This document shows, one piece after another, positions 1-7,245 of a DNA stretch of 17,145 nucleotides. The stretch is from Treponema sp. UBA4232. Its GTDB lineage: Bacteria > Spirochaetota > Spirochaetia > Treponematales > Treponemataceae. Numbering within the stretch: position 1 is the first letter of the stretch; every line of letters starts with the position of its first letter. Where the stretch lies: positions 1 through 17,145 of the forward strand of contig DGXM01000117.1 of the NCBI GenBank assembly GCA_002396325.1, read 5' to 3'. The notes under the pieces were generated by a model that had not been told where the DNA came from, searched no databases, and saw only the letters and a program-made list of their open reading frames with translations. The position numbers and the translations under genes are program-made.

Positions 1-55
1 CATAAATTGTAAATGGATTGTTTGATAAACTTGAATTTGTAGAGAGGAAAGTAAA

Positions 56-1438
56 ATGAAAAAAAGCGTTAAACTATTGTTTTTGTTTTCTGTGTTTTCA
101 GCATTTGTTTTTGGGTGTTCAAAAAAGAATTACGAAAGTAAGTCGGATGTTGCTGAATCATCTGCTGTTGCGGAAAATGTGGCGGCAAAAGAAAATGAAG
201 AAAAGCATATTGTAAATCGAAATGATTTTGTAATTCCAGGAAAAGACGGCAGGCCAAATGAAGTTGATATTGAAAAATATCTTTCCGACAAAGTTCATCG
301 CTTTCCGGTGGAAGAAACCGATGTTGTGGAAGAACTGAAGTCGGATGATGGGAAAACATTTTCATTGGTGCTAAAAAAATCCGATGGAAGAGAAAAATGC
401 CGCATTGAAAATATTCCGGCAGATTCTTCGAACACTAAAAGCAATGGTGTTTACGGGAGTGTCTTATGGAATATAAAACCGGACTCTTCGGTTGCGGAAA
501 TAAGACGGCTGAGCGATAATCGGCCTGTTGAAATAATTGTTTTTGACTGGTTGGTCTGGTATTTCAACAGTATTGATGAGGACAACATCATCTGTGTTGA
601 TGAGGGGGAATATAATTCGGTCTATTCTAAACTTTACATTCCGATTGAAGGAAGTCTTGCCGGAAAAAACATGGCGGTCATCATCGATGATTTTGCGGAC
701 TTGGTCGATCCGAAGAATCTTGCGGATCCTAAGGCGGTGTACTATTACAAGGATTGCGAGCTTATGCTGCTTGCGCGGAGTAAAAGTCCGATTTTCTTTG
801 ACGGAAAAACTTCGTATTGGTTTCGTGTGGATGGCAAATCATGGATTCCCGGAGTATCGGTCTATCTTCAGGAAGGGACTTTTGACAGGCTGCCTGAAGA
901 AGATTTGACGGTCGGTATTGCATATGAAAAAATCGGGGACGGAGCATGGTTTACTGTGGAAACTGATGACGGCTCGAATCTCAGGGTAAGAGAGACATCT
1001 GATGCTGGCGGTGGAAAAATACTTGCTGCTCTGCCTAACGGTTCCTGGGTGTATGCGACCGAGCAGACTGTGGAAGAAGACAATGTGGACGGAGCTACAG
1101 GAAGGTGGTACAGAATCCGTTATCCAGAAACGGGATATGTGTTCGGAGGATATTTAAAGAAGCACGAAGATGTCGGGACGCTTTCATTCGCAGACTACGA
1201 GCTCGACAGGTACACTCTTCTGCCGGGGGCAAAAACAAAATTCACTGCATACGAAGCCCCGACAACAAAGTCAAAGGTCCTTGGTGAATATGATTTGGCT
1301 GATTTCAACACAGATCATGTTGTATCATCAATGTACCGGAGTGGAAAAGTCAAAGAAGGAGATGTCGAGTCCTGGTGGATTTATGTTTCCGAACCGTTTC
1401 AGGGATTTGTTTTTGGAGATGGTTTTCTGTTCAAATGA
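56..1438 (+). CDS. SH3-domain lipoprotein of unknown function
   Basis: A 460-residue exported lipoprotein. The N-terminus has a basic start, a hydrophobic stretch and a lipobox ending at Cys21 (VFGC), so the mature protein should be lipid-anchored in the envelope. A charged low-complexity linker follows (about 22-60). Residues 294-371 look like a bacterial SH3 domain: the NLRVRET core, then the GRWYRIRY and GYVFGGYL strands. Residues 385-460 resemble a second, more degenerate SH3-like unit (LPGAKTKFTAYEAP, then WWIYVS and GFVFGDGF). The middle (about 100-290) matches nothing I recognise. Bacterial SH3 domains often bind peptidoglycan or cell-surface ligands, but the ligand here is unknown. 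The ATG has a clear ribosome site (GAGAGGAAA) 6-8 nt upstream. The gene converges on the gene at 1551. Base composition is more AT-rich than in the genes after 10 kb. Confidence 0.85.
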   Translation: MKKSVKLLFLFSVFSAFVFGCSKKNYESKSDVAESSAVAENVAAKENEEKHIVNRNDFVIPGKDGRPNEVDIEKYLSDKVHRFPVEETDVVEELKSDDGKTFSLVLKKSDGREKCRIENIPADSSNTKSNGVYGSVLWNIKPDSSVAEIRRLSDNRPVEIIVFDWLVWYFNSIDEDNIICVDEGEYNSVYSKLYIPIEGSLAGKNMAVIIDDFADLVDPKNLADPKAVYYYKDCELMLLARSKSPIFFDGKTSYWFRVDGKSWIPGVSVYLQEGTFDRLPEEDLTVGIAYEKIGDGAWFTVETDDGSNLRVRETSDAGGGKILAALPNGSWVYATEQTVEEDNVDGATGRWYRIRYPETGYVFGGYLKKHEDVGTLSFADYELDRYTLLPGAKTKFTAYEAPTTKSKVLGEYDLADFNTDHVVSSMYRSGKVKEGDVESWWIYVSEPFQGFVFGDGFLFK

Positions 1439-1482
1439 AATTCTTCCGGCTGTGACGATGAAACAAGCATGGCCGGTGAATT
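1439..1482 (+). terminator. imperfect hairpin between convergent genes
   Basis: Directly after the stop of the SH3 lipoprotein, AATTC (1439-1443) and CCGGC (1446-1450) pair with GCCGG (1472-1476) and GAATT (1478-1482) around a 21-nt loop. There is no T tract, so this is at best a weak terminator or mRNA 3'-end stabiliser. The remaining 68 bases up to the convergent gene show nothing recognisable. Confidence 0.2.
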
Positions 1483-1550
1483 CAAAATAGGTCCAATGAG
1501 CATGGGGCACCAGCACATAAATGCAAATAGCCGGAGGTTTTTGAGAAAAG

Positions 1551-2150
1551 TCAATTTGTTGCGGCGACAAGTGAATAAATGATTGAGACAGGGATAATTC
1601 CGACAAATGATAGAATAAATGAAATGCAGGTGAAAGACAGTGCTTTCATCATGCGGAATTTGTTTTGCATGGGAATAAGCTCTGTCTCATTGTCCTGAAG
1701 CTGGAGATCCGCGAAATTATTTATGGCTTTGAAATATTTCCGACAGTTGCCGTTGAACCACGCTCCTCTTGGAAGAATCAGGCTTTCATAGGTGTTCCAT
1801 CCGACAAAAATATCATCTTTTATTTCTTTAGGGGAGTTCGAACTTTTGCTCAATGCTCTGACAAATTCCGGCATTTTGGAATTCTGTCTGTATGTGTAAA
1901 TGTTGTAGGAAACGAGAGAGACAAGTCCGAGCACCCAAGGGAAGAACGGGGTAAAGAAAAATACGGAAGATGTTAAGTTTGCAAAACAGGCCGCACAGAT
2001 GGACACGATGACAAGAGCCATTCCGCACCGTTGCTTGTGTTTGTCACTCAACTGTTTTTTGATGCCGCATCCGGTGACGATGAGGCAAATTCCTGCAATC
2101 ACTCCCAATAGGCAGAGGAATAAAATGACGGTGAAAATTTTCAGGCTCAT
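1551..2150 (-). CDS. multi-pass membrane protein, unknown function
   Basis: A 199-residue protein with about four membrane segments: three close together in the N-terminal half (about 4-26, 40-60 and 62-83) and one near the C-terminus (about 168-193). Between them is a soluble loop with a conspicuous GWNTYESLILPRGAWF stretch. I do not recognise the family. I chose the ATG at 2150 over an in-frame TTG six bases upstream, because this ATG overlaps the TGA of the preceding gene in an ATGA arrangement, the usual form for translational coupling. That predicts co-expression with the ArsC/Spx-like protein, though a functional link is only inference. No enzyme motif is visible. Confidence 0.7.
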   Translation of the reverse strand: MSLKIFTVILFLCLLGVIAGICLIVTGCGIKKQLSDKHKQRCGMALVIVSICAACFANLTSSVFFFTPFFPWVLGLVSLVSYNIYTYRQNSKMPEFVRALSKSSNSPKEIKDDIFVGWNTYESLILPRGAWFNGNCRKYFKAINNFADLQLQDNETELIPMQNKFRMMKALSFTCISFILSFVGIIPVSIIYSLVAATN

Positions 2151-2506
2151 TTCCAAGTCTCCCAGATTTCCGGGTGGTATCCTAATGTTGCGTCTGTTTT
2201 CGAGTTTCTTACGATGGGAAGTTTCATGAGCAGTGGATTTTCAAGGAGCTTTTCTTCTTTTTCTGAATCATCAAGATAGGCGATTGAGGCATAATCTTTT
2301 GCGGATTTGTCGGTAAGGGATTCGACTGCTTGTTTCCGGCTTCCTTCTCTTTTTGCGATACAGGAAATGACACTTGACATTTCTGCCGGACTCATTCCTT
2401 TTTCTTTCAAATCAATAAACTGAAAACTGATTCTTCTTTCGCTGAAAAATCTTTGTGCTTTTTTTGTGTCGAAATTTTTTGATGTGCCGAAAATCTGTAT
2501 TCCCAT
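2147..2506 (-). CDS. ArsC/Spx-family thioredoxin-fold protein lacking the active cysteine
   Basis: A 119-residue protein with the layout of the ArsC/Spx/YffB family: an N-terminal IQIFGTSKNFDTKKAQRFF strand-loop-helix, a middle helical insertion, and the C-terminal LMKLPIVRN and GYHPEIW motifs. Family members normally carry a reactive Cys in the N-terminal loop (NCDT or CxxC). Here the aligned residue is Phe12 (N-F-D-T), so arsenate reduction or disulfide sensing of the usual kind is unlikely. One Cys remains at about residue 50 in the helical region (VISCIAKREG). The start has a strong GGAGG site a few bases upstream. The stop overlaps the start of the downstream membrane protein. It could be a regulator or a non-catalytic adaptor. 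Confidence 0.75.
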   Translation of the reverse strand: MGIQIFGTSKNFDTKKAQRFFSERRISFQFIDLKEKGMSPAEMSSVISCIAKREGSRKQAVESLTDKSAKDYASIAYLDDSEKEEKLLENPLLMKLPIVRNSKTDATLGYHPEIWETWK

Positions 2507-2522
2507 TTTTTCCTCCGCTTGA

Positions 2523-2531
2523 ATTATAGCA
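2523..2531 (-). promoter_or_regulatory. extended -10 promoter of the ArsC/Spx-like gene
   Basis: On the minus strand the sequence reads TGC TATAAT, an extended -10 element with a perfect -10 hexamer (2523-2528). It lies about 17 bp upstream of the start codon, with GGAGG between. No good -35 is present at 17 bp, which fits extended -10 promoters. Confidence 0.6.
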
Positions 2532-2589
2532 TGAATGATTTTATTATTCCACAGTCGTGAAAAAAATCGAAGAAGACGAGTTGTACTTC

Positions 2590-2633
2590 AAAAAAAAACA
2601 CCGCTTCAAGAATTTTCGCTTCCTGAAACGGTG
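2590..2633 (-). terminator. intrinsic terminator of the carboxyltransferase gene
   Basis: Read on the minus strand, CACCGTTTCA (2624-2633) pairs with TGAAGCGGTG (2599-2608) through a 10-bp stem with one G-U pair and a 15-nt loop, followed at once by nine T (2590-2598). It begins 26 nt after the carboxyltransferase stop and isolates that gene from the ArsC/Spx-like gene. Confidence 0.85.
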
Positions 2634-2659
2634 CTTTCAAAATCAAATGACTTTAGAAA

Positions 2660-4159
2660 TTACAGCGGAATGTTTCCATGCTTCTTTGCTGGTGCTACAT
2701 TCTGTTTTTTGTTTGCAAGCACTTCAAGACTGCGGGCCACTCGCTCGCGGGTTTCTTCCGGATCGATGATTTCGCTCACGTAATCTCTCTGGGCTGCGAT
2801 GGTCGGAGTCATGATTGTGTCTTTGTATTCCTGTGATTTCTGTGCAACAAGGGCGGCCTGGGAAGGGTCTTTCATCTCTTTTGCGTAGAGGATTCCAAGT
2901 GCTCCTTCAGCACCCATAACGGCGATTTCTGCCTTGGGCCATGCGTACACAAAATCAGCACCCAGATGCTTTGAGCACATTGCAATGTAAGCTCCGCCGT
3001 ATGCCTTGCGCGTGATGACTGTGACCTTGGGGACTGTGGCCTCGCTGTATGCATAGATGACCTTTGCCCCGTGGCGGATGATTCCTTTCTGCTCTTCATC
3101 GGGACCCGGCAAAAATCCTGGGACATCAACAAAAGTTACGAGAGGAACATTATATGCATCGCAGTAGCGTACAAAGCGGGCAATCTTGTCTGAAGAGTCG
3201 CAGTTCAAAAGTCCTCCCCAGACCGCGGGGTTGTTCGCAACGATACCGACGGATTTTCCTTCAATCTTCGCAAATCCAACGACTGCCATCGAGGCAAATT
3301 CCGCCATCACTTCAAAGAAACTGTCGTCATCAACAACGCAGTCAATCACTTCGCGGATGTCATATCCCTTTTTGCTTTCCTCGGGGAGAACGGTTGCAAT
3401 CCTCTTTGCCTTTTTATGCTCATCGTACTTGAACTTGGCGGCGGCAACAATTTCTTCACCGTAGTAGTGGGGGATGTAGTCAAGAAGTTTTCTGACCTGT
3501 TCGTAACATTCGTTTTCCGTGGCTGAGCGGAAGTGTGCCACACCGCTTTTTGTGGAGTGGATTGCAGCTCCTCCCAAGTCTTCGGCGGTAATGTCCATAG
3601 AAAGAACGCTCTTTACAACTTTCGGACCTGTGATGAAAAGCTGGCTGATTTTGTCAACTGCAAAAATAAAGTCTGTGATTCCTGGAGAATAGACTGCTCC
3701 ACCGGCACAAGGTCCTGCAATGATGCTGATCTGCGGAACTGTGCCTGATGCGCGCACATTCTGATAGAATAAATCGCCGTAACCGCAAAGTGCGTCAACT
3801 CCTTCCTGAATACGGGCTCCACCGGAATCGTTAAGTCCGATGACGGGGCAGCGGGCCTCAATGGCTTTTTCAATCAATTCTGCAATCTTCTGTCCGTGCA
3901 CTTTTCCAAGACTTCCACCTTGAACCGTGAAATCCTGGGCATAAACGGCGACTTTCTTTCCATTGATTTTTCCGAAACCTGTGATGACACCGTCGTAGGG
4001 AATTTCCTTTTTGTCCATGCCGAAACTTGTGCAGTTGTGGCGGGCAGCGGAATAGATTTCAAAAAATGAATCCTTGTCGCACAGTGCATTGATACGCTCA
4101 ATCGCATGCAGCTTTCCCTTTTCGTGTTGTTTCTCGATATTGTAGTTATACTTTGCCAT
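2660..4159 (-). CDS. acyl-CoA carboxyltransferase (PccB/MmdA type)
   Basis: A 499-residue carboxyltransferase subunit of the biotin-dependent propionyl-CoA carboxylase / methylmalonyl-CoA decarboxylase family, which moves CO2 between carboxybiotin and an acyl-CoA in the cytoplasm. Two crotonase-like halves are visible. The first has GGSLGKVHG (81-89), DSGGARIQEG (111-120) and the oxyanion-hole loop GPCAGGAVYSPG (149-160). The second has PGFLPG, GIIRHGAKVIYAY and the loop RKAYGGAYIAM. The protein ends in KKHGNIPL, typical of the family. It is a few residues shorter at the N-terminus than many homologues. The ATG is preceded by AGGAG. No biotin carboxylase, biotin carrier or decarboxylase membrane subunit is nearby, so the substrate (propionyl-, methylmalonyl- or another acyl-CoA) cannot be fixed. 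It has its own promoter and terminator. Confidence 0.93.
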   Translation of the reverse strand: MAKYNYNIEKQHEKGKLHAIERINALCDKDSFFEIYSAARHNCTSFGMDKKEIPYDGVITGFGKINGKKVAVYAQDFTVQGGSLGKVHGQKIAELIEKAIEARCPVIGLNDSGGARIQEGVDALCGYGDLFYQNVRASGTVPQISIIAGPCAGGAVYSPGITDFIFAVDKISQLFITGPKVVKSVLSMDITAEDLGGAAIHSTKSGVAHFRSATENECYEQVRKLLDYIPHYYGEEIVAAAKFKYDEHKKAKRIATVLPEESKKGYDIREVIDCVVDDDSFFEVMAEFASMAVVGFAKIEGKSVGIVANNPAVWGGLLNCDSSDKIARFVRYCDAYNVPLVTFVDVPGFLPGPDEEQKGIIRHGAKVIYAYSEATVPKVTVITRKAYGGAYIAMCSKHLGADFVYAWPKAEIAVMGAEGALGILYAKEMKDPSQAALVAQKSQEYKDTIMTPTIAAQRDYVSEIIDPEETRERVARSLEVLANKKQNVAPAKKHGNIPL

Positions 4160-4194
4160 TTCAAACTCCTGTAGTTTTATTTGGGCGAGTTTTC

Positions 4195-4216
4195 AAAAAA
4201 TCTTTCGATTTGAAAG
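4195..4216 (-). promoter_or_regulatory. leader hairpin with T tract before the carboxyltransferase
   Basis: In the roughly 90-nt 5' leader, minus strand, CTTTC (4212-4216) and GAAAG (4202-4206) form a 5-bp stem followed by A and six T (4195-4200). An overlapping alternative pairs TTTCAAA with the TTTGAAA that lies across the T tract. The two folds exclude each other. This could be a weak attenuator; the short AT-rich stem keeps confidence low. Confidence 0.25.
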
Positions 4217-4255
4217 CTCTATGCACGGAATGTCTTGTCTCCTGATGGCAATTGG

Positions 4256-4284
4256 AGTGTAGCATTATTCCGCATGGTTGTCAA
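4256..4284 (-). promoter_or_regulatory. sigma-70 promoter of the carboxyltransferase gene
   Basis: On the minus strand the -35 is a perfect TTGACA (4279-4284), the spacer is exactly 17 bp, and the -10 is TACACT (4256-4261). Transcription would start about 90 nt before the carboxyltransferase ATG. This is one of the best promoter matches in the window. Confidence 0.75.
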
Positions 4285-4310
4285 TATGACAAAAAGTGTA
4301 AATTTGTCAT
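4278..4310. promoter_or_regulatory. candidate operator with TTGTCA half-sites over the -35
   Basis: TTGTCA (4278-4283), ATA, TGACAA (4287-4292) form a perfect 6-3-6 palindrome that covers the -35 of the carboxyltransferase promoter. A third half-site (4304-4309) makes a second dyad, ATGACAAA (4286-4293) with TTTGTCAT (4303-4310). A repressor bound here would block RNA polymerase. The same dyad could serve as a 3' hairpin for the gene ending at 4321, but it lacks a T tract. The cognate regulator is unknown. Confidence 0.4.
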
Positions 4311-4320
4311 AATAAAAGTC

Positions 4321-6138
4321 TTAGAACAGTCTCTCCTTTTTTTCCATATCTTCTTTGGCCTCCAGAATCTCGCTGTTTGTGGGAATCCAAGGGTAGCGGT
4401 CGCGCAGAAGATTCGCGGTGACAAGCACGTCTTTGTCTTTTCCCTCGAAGGTCTTTTTGTATGCACGGTAGAATTCCGGGAAATCAATCAGCTGAACGGG
4501 CTCGCTTTTCACCAGTATGTCTGTGATCACCCATCTTTTGCCGTGGAATTCCAGATGAACCGTGTCTGTGCGATATTCTACGGAAAGTTCCTCCTCGCTT
4601 TCGTTGTAGACAAGGGCGTAAGTGACCTGATAGTCAACCGTGTCTTTGTTTTTTACAGGTCTTCCGTTCTCTTCGGTGAGAATCTTCGGGCGGGAGCCTT
4701 TTGCCGGACCCTTGCGGAACAGACTGCCTTTTGTTGTGTTTATGGACAAACCGGTAATTCCGAAGATGTTGTATTTTCCGTCGTAATTGAAATTCATCCA
4801 GCTGGCGGGGGAGACCAGGGCTTCCGTGGCTTCGTAGGTTTGTCTTGTGCGGCCTGCGACATAAACATTGCTTACCATGTCGTCGAAGGATTTTGTTTTT
4901 CCGCCTGAAGAGCAGCCCTGAAGTGAGACGCTGTCAAGATTGTTCACCGCGCTGTAGAACATTTCCACGGTTTCAAATGAGGTAAGGCTTAGTGATGTGG
5001 GCTGGTCCGCGTTGCCATCCAGGACTATCAATACAATGGATGATGCAATCAAGAGTGCTGCCGCGGCAATTCCGAGTGAGGTTCTGTTTTTGCGGAGCCA
5101 TCTTTTTTTTCGGAGTCTTTTTTGGAATTGAGCCTGTTCTTTTTTTGAATTGTTTTCAAACTGCTCCTGGGAAATTGTTGATTTTCTTATGACCGGATTT
5201 AAGGAGCCGCCGGAGGGTATATCTCCGCTGTCTGTGAGTCCCAGCTCTCTGTAAAGATTCTGGAGCGGGAACGAAAGTGTGAAATCTTTTTTTGTACGGC
5301 CTTCCGAAGATTCATTGCCACTTGAAATTGCATCGCTGATTTTTTCGGCAATCGATGTGGACAGGGGATTTTTCCTTTTACTGTGGTTTACGATTTTCAC
5401 TCCCCGGCGAAGAGCGTTGTCAACAAAGAAACTCAGTTTTTCATCCAAGGCCCAGACCGAGTTTTTCAAAGGGACAAAGTTTGCGTCGGAAATGTCGATC
5501 GTTCGGTCTTTTTTTGATGCGGCGGGGAAGGGAACTTTTCCGGTGAGCATACGGTATGCGATTGCGGACTGCGTGAAGTTTATTGCTGCGGCACCTGAAA
5601 GAATGGGGTTTATGAATCCACCCTGATATTCCGCGTAGACTTCCTCACCTGCACAGGACATTGCATTTTCGAACAAATCCTGCGGCAGAAAGATTATCTT
5701 CCTGAAATCCGAGGACAGAAAAATCCCTCCTGCACCGATTCCTGCTATGTCTTTTTTCTGCTTTACCGCACTTTCCATGGCACTCAAGGTCATTGCGGCG
5801 GCGTGAGTGACAAAGGCTTTTTCTGTGGCACCGAGTTCACGGGAAAAATCAAGGTCGAGCAGGGCTTTTAGTGTGCGCCCCTCAAATGCCGGACCTTCAT
5901 ACAAAACCGTTTCGTTTGCGGCACGGGCAGCGGCGTTGAGATTGTCGTCGGTACATTCGCGGATTTTCGTTCCGGTGAATTCCCATTGTGAAAACGACCA
6001 TCCGTCATCCGTCTTTTGTGCCAGGAATCCGGAGTTTTTTATTTTTTCAGCCATGCGTGACTGCGAGAATGCTTTCTGGAGCATGTTTGAGTCCAGATAA
6101 AGATTGCTGTTTTCTGAAAATACAAAGAGTCTGTTCAT
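4321..6138 (-). CDS. membrane protein: degenerate kinase-like domain, one TM, NTF2-like domain
   Basis: A 605-residue protein with no family I can name with certainty. Residues about 75-250 read like the C-lobe of a Ser/Thr kinase without its catalytic residues. GGIFLSSDFRKIIFLP (138-152) sits where kinases have the catalytic loop and DFG, and SAIAYRMLTGKVPFP (191-205) matches the kinase helix F pattern (YSLGxxLYEMLTGxxPF). LDEKLSFFVDNALRRG follows, like the usual end of the C-lobe. HRD, the metal-binding Asn and DFG are absent, so catalysis is unlikely. A basic stretch (340-352) precedes one membrane helix (354-373), giving an N-inside topology like PknB. The exterior part (about 385-545) begins SFETVEMFYSAVNNLD and ends HGKRWVITDIL, suggesting an NTF2-like fold. 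The ATG has an AGGGA site. The kinase reading is inference. Confidence 0.7.
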   Translation of the reverse strand: MNRLFVFSENSNLYLDSNMLQKAFSQSRMAEKIKNSGFLAQKTDDGWSFSQWEFTGTKIRECTDDNLNAAARAANETVLYEGPAFEGRTLKALLDLDFSRELGATEKAFVTHAAAMTLSAMESAVKQKKDIAGIGAGGIFLSSDFRKIIFLPQDLFENAMSCAGEEVYAEYQGGFINPILSGAAAINFTQSAIAYRMLTGKVPFPAASKKDRTIDISDANFVPLKNSVWALDEKLSFFVDNALRRGVKIVNHSKRKNPLSTSIAEKISDAISSGNESSEGRTKKDFTLSFPLQNLYRELGLTDSGDIPSGGSLNPVIRKSTISQEQFENNSKKEQAQFQKRLRKKRWLRKNRTSLGIAAAALLIASSIVLIVLDGNADQPTSLSLTSFETVEMFYSAVNNLDSVSLQGCSSGGKTKSFDDMVSNVYVAGRTRQTYEATEALVSPASWMNFNYDGKYNIFGITGLSINTTKGSLFRKGPAKGSRPKILTEENGRPVKNKDTVDYQVTYALVYNESEEELSVEYRTDTVHLEFHGKRWVITDILVKSEPVQLIDFPEFYRAYKKTFEGKDKDVLVTANLLRDRYPWIPTNSEILEAKEDMEKKERLF

Positions 6139-6167
6139 TGCTTCCCTAACTTGAATATTGCTTCATC

Positions 6168-6196
6168 ATTTTACCAGTTTATTTTTTTCCTGTATA
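6168..6196 (-). promoter_or_regulatory. probable promoter of the pseudokinase-like gene
   Basis: On the minus strand, TATACA (6191-6196), a 17-bp spacer and TAAAAT (6168-6173) lie about 30 bp before the ATG at 6138. Inverted repeat arms TTACCA (6171-6176) and TGGTAA (6198-6203) flank the spacer and could be an operator. The -35 is only a partial match. Confidence 0.4.
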
Positions 6197-6234
6197 GTGG
6201 TAAGCGGGAATTTTCCAAAAATGAGGCTGCTGTC

Positions 6235-7245
6235 TTAGTCTGAAAGATGCCATCTGCGGGTAATGCTGATGTGCACGAAATCTCCGGCGGCGGGAAGGTC
6301 TGCGCTGAGGGAGTCTGCCTGGGCGGTTAAAATGCCGTCTTTTGCCATCGGGGTGCTGATTGTGAGCATGGTTGCCGCGCCAAGGAACGACACTGAGCTT
6401 ACTCTGCCACATTCATCTTCGGGGTATGTTCCCGGTTCTGTTTTTTGCACTGAAATCCATTCCGGACGGACCATTGTATTTTCATCTGCGGAAAGGAAAT
6501 TCGCCCTTCCCACGAAATCTGCGGTGAATCGGTTTGCGGGTGAAAAATAGACTTCGCGTGGAGTGCCCTGCTGCTGAATCCGCCCTTTGTTGATTACAGC
6601 GATTTTGTCTGACACCGAAAGCGCTTCGTCCTGATCGTGGGTCACGTAGACTGTGGTGATTCCGAGCCGTTTTTGGATGTCGCGGAGTTCGTCCTTTACC
6701 TGAGTGCGGAGTTTTGCGTCGAGAGAAGAAAGAGGCTCGTCCATCAGCAGAAGACTTGGCTCAAGTACGAGTGCCCTTCCCAATGCCACGCGCTGCTGCT
6801 GTCCTCCTGAAAGCTGGTGGGGGAATCTATCTAAAAGAGAATCGATGTAAAGGAATTTTGCAGTCCCGGTGATTTTTTCATTTTTTTCATCTGCGGAAAT
6901 GGCCGGTGTGTTTCTGCCGTGTTTTTTTACGTTGAGTCCGTAGAGGAGATTTTGTCTTACCGTCATGTGGGGGAAAAGTGCGTAGTCCTGAAAGACCATG
7001 CCTATCTTCCGAAGATTTGTGGGGATGCCGCTTTGATTTTTTCCGTCAATCAGAATCGCTCCGCTTTTGGGTTCGAGGAATCCTGCAATCAGTCTGAGCA
7101 GTGTGGTTTTTCCGCAGCCTGAAGGACCGAGTAATGTGGTGAAAGAGCCTTTTTCCACATCCAGCGAAAAGTCTGAAATCGTGTTCGAGCTGTCGAATGA
7201 AAAATAAAGATTTCTGATGGAAAGCATCGGTGTGTTAGTTGGCAT
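6235..7245 (-). CDS. ferric-type ABC importer ATPase (FbpC/PotA-like)
   Basis: A 336-residue cytoplasmic ATPase that powers the adjacent importer. It has Walker A GPSGCGKTT (40-48), the Q-loop FQDYALFPH (85-93), signature LSGGQQQRV (145-153), Walker B LLLMDEP (165-171), D-loop SSLDA and switch histidine VTHDQDEA. The C-terminal 100 residues form a TOBE-like regulatory domain (PEWISVQ...). The reading frame stays open to 7371, but the ATG at 7245 has GGAGG at ideal spacing and fits the start of homologues. That ribosome site lies inside the last codons of the permease gene, which this gene overlaps by 11 nt, implying translational coupling. An insertion of about 20 residues (about 107-127, KKHGRNTPAISADEKNEK) separates the Q-loop from the signature and is longer than usual. 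Confidence 0.92.
   Translation of the reverse strand: MPTNTPMLSIRNLYFSFDSSNTISDFSLDVEKGSFTTLLGPSGCGKTTLLRLIAGFLEPKSGAILIDGKNQSGIPTNLRKIGMVFQDYALFPHMTVRQNLLYGLNVKKHGRNTPAISADEKNEKITGTAKFLYIDSLLDRFPHQLSGGQQQRVALGRALVLEPSLLLMDEPLSSLDAKLRTQVKDELRDIQKRLGITTVYVTHDQDEALSVSDKIAVINKGRIQQQGTPREVYFSPANRFTADFVGRANFLSADENTMVRPEWISVQKTEPGTYPEDECGRVSSVSFLGAATMLTISTPMAKDGILTAQADSLSADLPAAGDFVHISITRRWHLSD

Noticed and set aside
1439..2530. Genomic island or prophage remnant in the AT-richer left end
   Set aside because: No integrase, transposase, tRNA or flanking direct repeats; composition alone is too weak.
4286..4310. Intrinsic terminator for the pseudokinase-like gene
   Set aside because: The 8-bp dyad is not followed by a T tract on the minus strand; it fits better as part of the operator-like array.
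4252..4908. Plus-strand open frame of 218 codons opposite the pseudokinase-like gene
   Set aside because: Starts in the carboxyltransferase promoter region and runs antisense to a better-supported gene; it shows no domain pattern.
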